Source: Lachnospiraceae bacterium
Lineage (GTDB): Bacteria; Bacillota; Clostridia; Lachnospirales; Lachnospiraceae
Length of the DNA: 8,351 nucleotides
Assembly: GCA_017958465.1 (NCBI GenBank)
Contig: JAGDCQ010000270.1
Span: 1-8,351, forward strand
Direction: 5' to 3'
The notes below the pieces were generated by a model. The model ran no database searches and was not told where the DNA came from. It was given only the letters and a program-made list of their open reading frames with translations. Shown here piece by piece: positions 1 to 6,589 of the stretch. Made by a program: the position numbers and the translations under genes. Positions within the stretch are counted from its first letter, which is position 1, and each line of letters starts with the position of its first letter.

Positions 1-1
1 A

Positions 2-2467
2 TGCAACAGGATTGTTATAAGCCGCTGGTGGGAGGACTACGACATCCAGACGAAGAAGGGCAATGAGCTCCGTCCGGATTCATTTGAAGTTTTTTCTGAG
101 AAGGAGTGGTTCTTAGAGGATTCGGAACGAAGGAACAATGCGCCGCTCCTGTTTTACCTTGAAGCGGGAGAGCACACACTTTCCTTTGAGACAGTAAAAG
201 AGCCCCTTGAGTATATAGCCATCTCTTTTGAGGCTTACAAGACTCCGTCGGCCTACGCCGATGTGATAGGCTCCTTAAAGTCACAGTACGACACATATAC
301 CGGGGACACCCTGGTAATGCAGGCAGAGCGCAAGGGAGACGGGGTTATTTCCGTTCACAAGAGCGAAACCTCCATCTCAGTCCAGAAAAACCACACGGAC
401 AGCCTTGTTGTTCCGTACCACGCATATTACAACAGATACAACACCATAGGCGGAGGCTCCTGGGAATATCCCGGCGACACAGTTTCGTGGACAGTTTCCG
501 TCGAAAAGGAAGGCCTTTACGAGATATCCTTCAAGGGCCGCCAGAACACAAACCGTGGCGTAACAAGCTACAGGAGGCTGTGGGTGAACGGAGAGGTTCC
601 TTACAGCGACGTAAACGCCATCGGTTTCGACTACACCTCGGAAATGAACAATTACATTGTTACGGGGAGCGACGGAAAGCCCCTCCTTTTCCACCTGAAA
701 GCAGGCGAGAACACCATTTCCCTTGAAGTAGTCATGGGACCCTTCGGCAGCATCCTCGCAGAGATCGAGGAAAGCCTTAAGGTCTTAAATACCTCTTATC
801 TTCACGTTATACAGCTCACAGGCCAGTCGCCGAGCCGTTTTATCGATTATGAGATCGACAAAAAGGTTCCGGAATTCAGGACAAATATGAAGGCCGAGAG
901 CGAAAGGCTTACAAGGATAGTAGACGAGATAGTGAAGATCACCGGTGAAAAGGGCGAGAACACGGCCCTCCTGCAGAAAATGGCCATTGAAGCCGCAGGA
1001 CTTGCAGAAAAACCGGAATCTGTTATCGAAGAACTTGCACAGCTTAAAAATAATATTTCGGCAGTGGGTACCTGGATCGTACAGGTTTCCGCAATGCCGC
1101 TTGAACTCGACAGTTTTGCACTGCTTGGCGACGGAGGAAAGCTTAAAAGACCGGTGGACGGCTTTTTTGCTGGAGCCGCAAACGGCACGCTCCGTTTCTT
1201 CGCATCATTTTTCATAGACAACAATTCAGTGGGCGAATCTGAAGGCGCGGGAGACCCCATCACGGTGTGGGTTGCCTCCTACGGCAAGGAACAGGCCCAG
1301 ATAATCCAGAACCTTGTGGATAACACATTTGCCCCGAAGAACGATATCCCGGTAAAGATCCAGCTGATCCCGGCGGATGTTGTGCTCCGTGCAGCCCTTG
1401 CAGGTAACGGCCCGGACGTTGTAATAGGCCTTGGGCAGAGCACTGTACAGGATTTTGCAATGCGTAACGCGACCCTCGACCTTACACAGTTTGCGGATTT
1501 CAACGAGGTAACGGAGGTGTTCCCGAAGAGCACACTGGAGACATCGAGCTATAACGGAGGGGTTTACGGGCTTCCCGAGACCGCCAACTTCCTGATGATG
1601 TTCTACCGTGATGATATCCTTAAAGAGCTTGAAGTCGGGGTTCCGAAGACCTGGACAGAGTTTATAGAGCTCCTGCCCACGCTCCAGCAGAACAATTACA
1701 GCGCCTTCGTTCCAAACGCCTACTTGAACGACGGAAGCGGAAACATCGGTTTCTTCCTGGCTCTCGTCCAACAGTACGGCGGGGATATCTACAACGGGAC
1801 AGGGCTTGACTACGGCAAGAGTTCGGGCCTCAGCTCGAACGAGGCAATGGAAGCCTTTAAGGACTACACAGACCTTTACACAAACTACGGCCTGAACGTC
1901 CAGGTGGATTTCTCGAACCGCTTCAGAACAGGTGAGATCCCCATCGGTATCGCAAATTACACCACGTTCTGTACTCTCGAGATCTTCGCACCCGAAATAA
2001 AAGGTGTATGGAACTTCACTTCGATCCCGGGAACCGTTGACAAGGACGGAAACATAAACAACCTCGTTCTTGTCGATACGGCGGACACGGTCATCATGCG
2101 AAGGGCGAAGAACCCCGAGAATGCATGGAAGTTCATTAAATGGTGGATGAGCACCGAGACACAGCTTGACTACTGCAGGACAGTAGAAGCCGTGATGGGT
2201 ACCGCAGCCAGGGTTGCAACTGCAAACCTTAAAGTAATGGAGCAGCTCCCCTGGAGCAATGCCGAGCTCAAGGCCCTTCAGGCCCAGATCGCAAACTCCG
2301 CCGGCATTGGTGCCGTTCCCGGTTACTACATGACAAACCGTATGATCTCGTATTCCTTCTCGGCAGTCATCACAAACAACAGCAACCCGAGAGAAAGCCT
2401 GTATCTCAATGTTGAGACGATAAACAAAGAGCTTACGCGTAAAAGAAATGAGCTGGGTCTCGAATGA
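2..2467 (+). CDS. Large modular extracellular solute-binding protein of a CUT1 sugar ABC importer (5' partial)
   Basis: The frame is open from base 2, so the true start and the export signal lie left of the window; 821 residues are visible, numbered here from base 2. Residues about 1-87 are the end of a beta-sandwich module and about 104-265 a second one: PLLFYLEAGEHTLSF (48-62) and PLLFHLKAGENTISL (227-241) are the same motif 179 residues apart. The second opens with LVMQAERK, reminiscent of CBM6/35-like folds. Residues about 280-415 are helical (FIDYEIDKKVPEF onward) and end in an aromatic-rich stretch (GFFAGAANGTLRFFASFF). Residues about 420-821 form a family 1 solute-binding domain of usual length, with NGPDVVIG at 469 and YGLPE at 522. 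Such proteins hand sugars to CUT1 permeases, and the two permease genes follow after 20 bases. Two extra modules make it about twice the usual length. The class call is firm; the substrate is unknown. Confidence 0.93.
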   Translation, partial: CNRIVISRWWEDYDIQTKKGNELRPDSFEVFSEKEWFLEDSERRNNAPLLFYLEAGEHTLSFETVKEPLEYIAISFEAYKTPSAYADVIGSLKSQYDTYTGDTLVMQAERKGDGVISVHKSETSISVQKNHTDSLVVPYHAYYNRYNTIGGGSWEYPGDTVSWTVSVEKEGLYEISFKGRQNTNRGVTSYRRLWVNGEVPYSDVNAIGFDYTSEMNNYIVTGSDGKPLLFHLKAGENTISLEVVMGPFGSILAEIEESLKVLNTSYLHVIQLTGQSPSRFIDYEIDKKVPEFRTNMKAESERLTRIVDEIVKITGEKGENTALLQKMAIEAAGLAEKPESVIEELAQLKNNISAVGTWIVQVSAMPLELDSFALLGDGGKLKRPVDGFFAGAANGTLRFFASFFIDNNSVGESEGAGDPITVWVASYGKEQAQIIQNLVDNTFAPKNDIPVKIQLIPADVVLRAALAGNGPDVVIGLGQSTVQDFAMRNATLDLTQFADFNEVTEVFPKSTLETSSYNGGVYGLPETANFLMMFYRDDILKELEVGVPKTWTEFIELLPTLQQNNYSAFVPNAYLNDGSGNIGFFLALVQQYGGDIYNGTGLDYGKSSGLSSNEAMEAFKDYTDLYTNYGLNVQVDFSNRFRTGEIPIGIANYTTFCTLEIFAPEIKGVWNFTSIPGTVDKDGNINNLVLVDTADTVIMRRAKNPENAWKFIKWWMSTETQLDYCRTVEAVMGTAARVATANLKVMEQLPWSNAELKALQAQIANSAGIGAVPGYYMTNRMISYSFSAVITNNSNPRESLYLNVETINKELTRKRNELGLE
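20..265 (+). other. C-terminal part of first beta-sandwich (CBM-like) module of the binding protein
   Basis: Visible residues about 7-88. The stretch contains a Trp pair (SRWWEDYD), a Pro-rich loop (NELRPDSFEV) and the closing strand motif PLLFYLEAGEHTLSF, followed by a strand ending ISFEAYK. The second module of the same protein shows the same order: a WVNGEVPY-type loop, then PLLFHLKAGENTISL. The two therefore look like diverged tandem copies. The start of this copy is outside the window. The sugar-binding role is inferred from fold-like pattern and context; no binding residues can be assigned. Confidence 0.6.
311..796 (+). other. Second beta-sandwich (CBM-like) module of the binding protein
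   Basis: Visible residues about 104-265. It begins with LVMQAERK and has a GGGSWEYPGDTVSW strand pair, then GLYEISFKGRQN, WVNGEVPYSDV and PLLFHLKAGENTISLEVV. This order (an early strand with a Glu, a central 'GLYxIxxxxR' strand, and a late 'LKAGxNTIxL' strand) is typical of CBM6/CBM35-like jelly rolls. Family assignment by eye is tentative. It probably binds glycan next to the solute-binding domain, but a purely structural role is possible. Confidence 0.6.
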
Positions 2468-2477
2468 CCTGAATGTT

Positions 2478-2484
2478 AGGAGTG
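2478..2484 (+). promoter_or_regulatory. Ribosome binding site deciding the start of the MalF-like permease
   Basis: AGGAGTG ends three bases before the ATG at 2488, and its AGGAG core is five bases away. An in-frame ATG at 2473 lies upstream of this site, has no Shine-Dalgarno sequence of its own, and would place the site inside the coding region. The ATG at 2488 is therefore preferred. Confidence 0.75.
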
Positions 2485-2487
2485 CTT

Positions 2488-3429
2488 ATGGCAGCAAAGA
2501 CGTTGGACAGTAAGAAGACTGATACACCTGTTTACAGGGAAACCTTTGGCGCTGTCCTGAAAAAACACAAATATAAATACCTGATGATACTGCCTTTCGG
2601 ACTGATATTCATCGTATTTACGGTACTGCCGGTGGTTATCGCGATAGCCTTCAGCTTTACCGACTTCGATATGGTGAACAACCCGAACTTTATAGGGTTC
2701 ACAAACTATATCAGTCTGTTCGTCGAGGACGATATCTTCCTGATAGCCGTGAAGAACACATTGTTCTTTGCTATTGTTACGGGGCCCGTCAGCTACATCA
2801 TGTGCTTTATCTTCGCATGGCTTGTAAACGAGCTCCCAAGGATCCCGAGAGCGATAATGACGCTTGTTTTCTACGCTCCGTCAATTTCGGGTAACGCCTA
2901 CCTCATCTGGAAGATCCTGTTTTCATCGGACTCCTACGGCTGGGCAAACGCCTGGCTTTTGAAGCTTGGCTTCACAAATGATGCGATCCAGTGGTTCGCT
3001 ACGGCAGGCTACATCATGCCGATCCTTGTGATCGTGCAGCTGTGGCTGTCCTTAGGCGTCAGCTTCCTTACTTTCATCGCAGGTCTCCAGACGGTGGACA
3101 AGTCACTTTACGAGGCGGCTGCGGTGGAGGGTATCAGGAACCGCTGGCAGGAGCTGTGGTTCATCACTTTCCCTTCCATGAAGCCCCAGCTTTTGTTCGG
3201 TGCCGTAATGCAGATAACCAGCTCCCTTTCGGTATCGCAGCTGTCCATTGACCTTGTGGGCTTCCCTTCTGTGGATTACGCGGGTCACACGATCCTCACC
3301 CACCTGCATGACTACGGTAATATCAGATATCAACTTGGATACGCCTGCACAATAGCCGTGATACTGTTCTTCATCATGATGCTGTGCAATATCCTTATTC
3401 AGAAAGTTCTCCGTAAACTTGGAGAGTAA
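2488..3429 (+). CDS. Sugar ABC transporter permease, MalF-like (CUT1 family)
   Basis: This 313-residue inner membrane protein forms one half of the channel of a sugar importer. A short Lys-rich cytoplasmic N-terminus precedes about six hydrophobic segments. The first (YLMILPFGLIFIVFTVLPVV) is followed by the SFTDF motif common in MalF/UgpA-type permeases. The last ends near the C-terminus (YACTIAVILFFIMMLCNILI). The cytoplasmic EAA loop that docks on the ATPase is clear: EAA at 209-211, Gly215, and ITFP at 226-229 followed by a Pro at 233. Length and layout fit the family, which lacks the long periplasmic insert of E. coli MalF. It lies 20 bases after the binding protein and 14 before the second permease. 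The start at 2488 is chosen by its ribosome binding site; ATG 2473 would add five residues. Substrate cannot be predicted. Confidence 0.95.
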   Translation: MAAKTLDSKKTDTPVYRETFGAVLKKHKYKYLMILPFGLIFIVFTVLPVVIAIAFSFTDFDMVNNPNFIGFTNYISLFVEDDIFLIAVKNTLFFAIVTGPVSYIMCFIFAWLVNELPRIPRAIMTLVFYAPSISGNAYLIWKILFSSDSYGWANAWLLKLGFTNDAIQWFATAGYIMPILVIVQLWLSLGVSFLTFIAGLQTVDKSLYEAAAVEGIRNRWQELWFITFPSMKPQLLFGAVMQITSSLSVSQLSIDLVGFPSVDYAGHTILTHLHDYGNIRYQLGYACTIAVILFFIMMLCNILIQKVLRKLGE

Positions 3430-3430
3430 C

Positions 3431-3438
3431 GGTGGTGG
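3431..3438 (+). promoter_or_regulatory. Ribosome binding site candidate for the MalG-like permease
   Basis: GGTGGTGG precedes ATG 3444 by five bases. A competing arrangement exists: GGAGAG at 3421-3426, inside the end of the previous gene, sits five bases before an in-frame GTG at 3432. The sequence alone does not separate the two starts; ATG was favoured because it is the stronger start codon. Confidence 0.45.
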
Positions 3439-3443
3439 CTTAT

Positions 3444-4346
3444 ATGAGCAAGATTAAAAAAGAACGGACAGGCCCGATAGCGAGACTGTTTGCGCGACGA
3501 AAACTGAGAAGGAAGAACAGGAGCTTCGGTGGCGACCTTGTGCTCACCATACTGCTCGGACTGTTCGGACTGTTTTCACTTTTCCCTCTCTGGTACATAT
3601 TCGTCAGTGCCTTCAAGCCTTTCAGCGAGATCTTCATCTTCCCGCCGAAGCTTACAGTTGACAATCCGACCCTGAACAATTTCTTTGACCTAAAAAACAT
3701 AATAGAGGGATTCGATGTCCCGCTTGCCCGCTATGTTTTCAACACCCTGATCATCACAGGGCTCGGAACGGGCGGAACTGTGCTCCTTGGCTCCATGGCG
3801 GCTTTCCCGCTTGCAAAGTATGTGTTCCCGGGCTCAAAAGCCATGAACCAGATAATCGTGTATGCCCTGATGTTCTCAACATCCGTTACGGCTATCCCGA
3901 ACTACCTGATCATGAGCAGGCTCGGAATGATCAACACCTACTGGGCAGTGCTCCTTCCGACTGTCGGCGGAACGCTTGGCCTGTTCCTTATGAGGAACTT
4001 CATGGTGCAGATCCCGGATGCGCTGCTTGAATCCGCAAAGATAGACGGCGCAAACGAGTTCATGATCTACTGGAGGATCGTAATGCCGCTGTGTAAGCCG
4101 GCCTGGATAACACTTATAATCCTCAGCTTCCAGCAGATGTGGGGCACCACGGGCGGTGTGTTCATCTATTCAGAAGAACTCAAACCCTTAAGCTACGTGC
4201 TCTCGCAGCTTGTGAGCGGCGGTATCTCCCGTACGGGTGTGGCTTCAGCCGTTTCGCTCATAATGGTACTTGTTCCTGTTGCAGTGTTTGTCATTTCCCA
4301 GAGCAACGTCCTTGAAACAATGGCAACATCGGGTATAAAGGAGTGA
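3444..4346 (+). CDS. Carbohydrate ABC transporter permease, MalG-like (CUT1 family)
   Basis: This is the second channel half, pairing with the MalF-like protein encoded just upstream; 300 residues, as usual for the family. A strongly basic N-terminus (RRKLRRKNRSFGGD) stays in the cytoplasm. Then come about six membrane segments, the first being LVLTILLGLFGLFSLFPLWY followed by SAFKP, a typical MalG-type motif. The ATPase-docking loop reads ESAKIDGANEF at 196-206 and continues to a Met-Pro-Leu in place of the common Leu-Pro. The second EAA residue is Ser, a common variant in the MalG half. A GTG start at 3432 would add four residues and has a good upstream GGAGAG, so the start is not settled. 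The stop overlaps the ribosome binding region of the next gene, which suggests coupled translation. Confidence 0.95.
   Translation: MSKIKKERTGPIARLFARRKLRRKNRSFGGDLVLTILLGLFGLFSLFPLWYIFVSAFKPFSEIFIFPPKLTVDNPTLNNFFDLKNIIEGFDVPLARYVFNTLIITGLGTGGTVLLGSMAAFPLAKYVFPGSKAMNQIIVYALMFSTSVTAIPNYLIMSRLGMINTYWAVLLPTVGGTLGLFLMRNFMVQIPDALLESAKIDGANEFMIYWRIVMPLCKPAWITLIILSFQQMWGTTGGVFIYSEELKPLSYVLSQLVSGGISRTGVASAVSLIMVLVPVAVFVISQSNVLETMATSGIKE
4337..4343 (+). promoter_or_regulatory. Ribosome binding site for the NHL/TPR protein, inside the end of the permease gene
   Basis: AAAGGAG is close to a perfect Shine-Dalgarno and sits eight bases before ATG 4352. A GTG at 4343 that overlaps the permease stop is in frame but shares a base with this site, so ATG 4352 is the start. 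Confidence 0.8.
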
Positions 4347-4351
4347 CGCGT

Positions 4352-5872
4352 ATGAGGAAATTAAAAAAACATAAGAAAATATGCGCTGTCACCGCGATCC
4401 TTTCTGCCGTGCTGCTGGCGGCCGGCCTGTTCTTCGGCCCCGAGACTGCTTTTGCGGCGGATGGAACAAGCTACGTGTTTGACAGCTATATCTACGACGA
4501 TTACCGCAATGTGATCGAAAGCCCTGCAGCCTTTATCCTTGAGCGCATCATCGATTCGAACAGCATCCCCGGCGCAAGCCTTAATTTCGGGAGCTGCGAC
4601 GATGTCTGCACTTCAAGCGACGGCAGGATCTTCATCACAGATAAGAAGAACAGCCGTGTCAATGTTTTCGACGAGAGCGGAAAGTTCCTTAAATCCATAA
4701 AGACCATCTGGAACAAAGAAGGGACCATCATGCTGGATCCCGATGGGAACCAGGTGATCCTCGGAGCGCCGGAAGGGTGCTTTGTACACGAAAAGAATAA
4801 CGAGCTTTATGTGGCGGACACAGGAAACGGAAGAGTCCTTGTCCTGGACCTTACGGACTACACTTTCATCCGTGAGATCACGGAGCCTGCGGGAATGACG
4901 GGCCTTACACTCTTTAAGCCCTCAAAGATCGCGGTGGACGAGGCGGACAGGATCTTCATCGTGGTCCAGTCCAGCTACGAAGGCATTATCGAACTTGCAA
5001 ATGACGGCAGCTTCATCGGTTACTACGGTGTAAACGTTCCTACCGTCAACTATGTTGAATACTTCTGGAAGTCCATAGCTACGGATCAGCAGAAGTCCCA
5101 GATGAAGAAGATTTTCGCACCGGCCTTTAACAATGTGGCTGTGGACGGCGAAGGCTTTGTAATGTCAGTAACCTACGACTCTGCGGCATCGGATATGATA
5201 TTCCGCTTGAATTCCAAGGGCGAGAACGTTATCCGCGAGACGGGAAACACCTTCCTCATCGGCGACATCTTAAGCAACGGCAACGAGACGAGCAGCCAGT
5301 TTGTTGACATCGCGGTTACGGATTACGGTACATACGCTGTTGTGGACAAGGCAAGGGGCAGGATCTTTATCTACAATTTCGACGGTGAGCTCCTGAACGC
5401 CTTTGGAAGCCTTGGTAACAACAAGGGGCAGCTTAAGTCCCCCACCGGTATAGCGTGGCTTGGGAACAAGCTGGTGGTTTCGGATTCAATGCTCGGCTGC
5501 GTTTACATCCTTGCACCCACCGCTTTCGGAGAGACTATGCTCCGTGGCAGCGAAGAGTACTACAACGGCAACTGGGATGAAGCGCTCGTCTATTTTGAGA
5601 AGGCGGTGGCCTTCAACTCCAACTATGAGGTGGGCTACACCGGTATCGGCAAGAACTACCTTATGAAGGACGATTACGAGACTGCCATCTACTACTTCAA
5701 ACTGGGCAATAACAGGGAGTATTACTCCAAAGCGTATTACGGCCACAGAGGAAATAAGCTCAGACAGTATTTCTTCATCGTTGCCGGTGTCATGGTACTT
5801 CTCATCGGGCTTCTTGTTTGGTCCGAGGTAAGGTATTTCAAAAAAACAAATAAAAAGCCTGCAAAGGTCTGA
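4352..5872 (+). CDS. Exported NHL-repeat beta-propeller protein with TPR repeats and a C-terminal membrane anchor
   Basis: 506 residues. The N-terminus is a signal peptide: a basic stretch (MRKLKKHKK), a hydrophobic core at about 10-28, and a likely cleavage site after AFA at 33-35. Residues about 60-390 carry repeated strands of the type 'DVCTSSDGRIFITDKKNSRV', 'NNELYVADTGNGRVLVLD' and 'GNKLVVSDSMLGCVYIL', the hallmark of NHL or SMP-30-like propellers. Residues about 393-460 look like two TPR helical pairs (YYNGNWDEALVYFEKAVAFN and DDYETAIYYFKLGN). A single helix at about 473-491 and a Lys-rich tail follow, so the propeller and TPRs should face outside. Such folds usually bind proteins or ligands, and no catalytic residues could be identified. 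The position between the permeases and YIP1, five bases after the permease, suggests a scaffold or capture role in uptake. That role is inference. Confidence 0.88.
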   Translation: MRKLKKHKKICAVTAILSAVLLAAGLFFGPETAFAADGTSYVFDSYIYDDYRNVIESPAAFILERIIDSNSIPGASLNFGSCDDVCTSSDGRIFITDKKNSRVNVFDESGKFLKSIKTIWNKEGTIMLDPDGNQVILGAPEGCFVHEKNNELYVADTGNGRVLVLDLTDYTFIREITEPAGMTGLTLFKPSKIAVDEADRIFIVVQSSYEGIIELANDGSFIGYYGVNVPTVNYVEYFWKSIATDQQKSQMKKIFAPAFNNVAVDGEGFVMSVTYDSAASDMIFRLNSKGENVIRETGNTFLIGDILSNGNETSSQFVDIAVTDYGTYAVVDKARGRIFIYNFDGELLNAFGSLGNNKGQLKSPTGIAWLGNKLVVSDSMLGCVYILAPTAFGETMLRGSEEYYNGNWDEALVYFEKAVAFNSNYEVGYTGIGKNYLMKDDYETAIYYFKLGNNREYYSKAYYGHRGNKLRQYFFIVAGVMVLLIGLLVWSEVRYFKKTNKKPAKV

Positions 5873-5874
5873 GG

Positions 5875-5881
5875 AAAGGAG
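5875..5881 (+). promoter_or_regulatory. Ribosome binding site for the YIP1-family gene
   Basis: AAAGGAG lies nine bases before ATG 5891 in the 18-base gap after the NHL/TPR gene. It supports this start; no other in-frame start with a comparable site is nearby. Confidence 0.8.
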
Positions 5882-5890
5882 AAAGAAGAT

Positions 5891-6568
5891 ATGACAGGGT
5901 CAAGCGCATCCGAAAAGCTCGCGAAAATGCCCAAACCCGGCACTGTCCGAGAAAAACTGTATTATCTGAAACTTTCGCTTTTCCACCCCTTTGAAGGCTT
6001 TTACGATATCCGCTTCAGGGGCAAGGGCAGCCTTGTCCTGGCGTTCATCATCATTGCCGTTTACGGCGCGGTGGAATGCGCGGCCTACCAATACACGGGT
6101 TTCATTTTTAACCTGAATGACATCCACGAGATGAACAGTATCTCCATATTCCTGTCGAGCACGCTGATAATCGGCCTTTTCTGCCTCAGCAACTGGACCG
6201 TGACGACGCTCTTCAACGGCAAAGGGAATATGCGCAGCATCTTCACGGTGACGGCTTATTCCATGGTGCCTTACGTCATCTCACGTATCGTTTACGTTTT
6301 CTTAAGCAACTACGTTATCGAAGACGAAGCGATGATCGTGAACATGATAGTGGGGGTTGGCGTTGTCTGGTTTGTCTTCCTGCTGGTGGCAGGGCTTTGC
6401 GTGGCTCACGAATACGGGCTCTTCAAAAACCTTGCGGCCCTGGTGGTAACAGCGATCGCAGCATTTATCATCATTTTCGTGTTCGTATTGTTCCTGACGC
6501 TCGAGGAAAAGATGTTCAGCTTTATAGTGGATGTGGTCAAGGAATTCATACGCAGGCAGACGTTATAG
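5891..6568 (+). CDS. YIP1-family integral membrane protein
   Basis: 225 residues. A cytoplasmic-looking N-terminus leads to the motif HPFEGFYDIRFRGKGSL (32-48), typical of bacterial YIP1-family proteins found beside carbohydrate transporters. About five hydrophobic segments follow: near 47-66, 83-101, 115-137, 150-177 and 181-205. The loop NWTVTTLFNGKG (101-112) leads into a Tyr- and Pro-containing helix (TAYSMVPYVISR), which is the other conserved part of the family. Eukaryotic Yip1 acts in vesicle traffic; the role of the bacterial relatives is not established. The gene lies 18 bases after the NHL/TPR gene and 21 before the DUF5696 gene. A membrane partner for the two anchored neighbours is a reasonable inference, but nothing in the sequence shows a transport or enzyme function. 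Confidence 0.87.
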   Translation: MTGSSASEKLAKMPKPGTVREKLYYLKLSLFHPFEGFYDIRFRGKGSLVLAFIIIAVYGAVECAAYQYTGFIFNLNDIHEMNSISIFLSSTLIIGLFCLSNWTVTTLFNGKGNMRSIFTVTAYSMVPYVISRIVYVFLSNYVIEDEAMIVNMIVGVGVVWFVFLLVAGLCVAHEYGLFKNLAALVVTAIAAFIIIFVFVLFLTLEEKMFSFIVDVVKEFIRRQTL

Positions 6569-6576
6569 TAAACTAA

Positions 6577-6583
6577 GTGGGGA
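6577..6583 (+). promoter_or_regulatory. Weak ribosome binding site for the DUF5696 gene
   Basis: GTGGGGA sits six bases before ATG 6590. It matches the Shine-Dalgarno consensus less well than the sites of the two genes before it, but it is the only purine-rich stretch in the gap and fits a start that yields a basic N-terminus followed by a membrane helix. Confidence 0.55.
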
Positions 6584-6589
6584 ATTCTC

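Noticed and set aside
1..66. Short reading frame starting with the ATG at base 1
   Set aside because: It is 21 codons long, out of frame with the binding protein that covers it, and has no family resemblance.
847..1263. 138-codon open frame on the minus strand, Ser- and Phe-rich
   Set aside because: It mirrors the Lys/Glu-rich helical linker on the plus strand; the odd composition is a shadow effect, not a gene.
1226..1771. 181-codon open frame on the minus strand
   Set aside because: It is fully antisense to the solute-binding domain, shows no recognisable protein family, and is explained by the codon use of the plus-strand gene.
263..2467. ATG at 263 as the start of the binding protein
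   Set aside because: The same frame is open back to base 2 and encodes recognisable module sequence upstream (PLLFYLEAGEHTLSF), there is no signal peptide after this ATG, and no ribosome binding site precedes it. The gene simply enters from the left.
5486..5746. 86-codon open frame on the minus strand under the TPR region
   Set aside because: It is antisense to a clear TPR coding segment and has no ribosome binding site or family match by eye.
5838..5890. Possible terminator or promoter in the A-rich stretch before the YIP1 gene
   Set aside because: The A-run encodes the Lys-rich tail of the NHL/TPR protein, no stem precedes a T-run, and the 18-base gap holds only a ribosome binding site.
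6569..6589. Possible regulatory element in the gap before the DUF5696 gene
   Set aside because: It is only 21 bases with no inverted repeat; it holds just a weak ribosome binding site.
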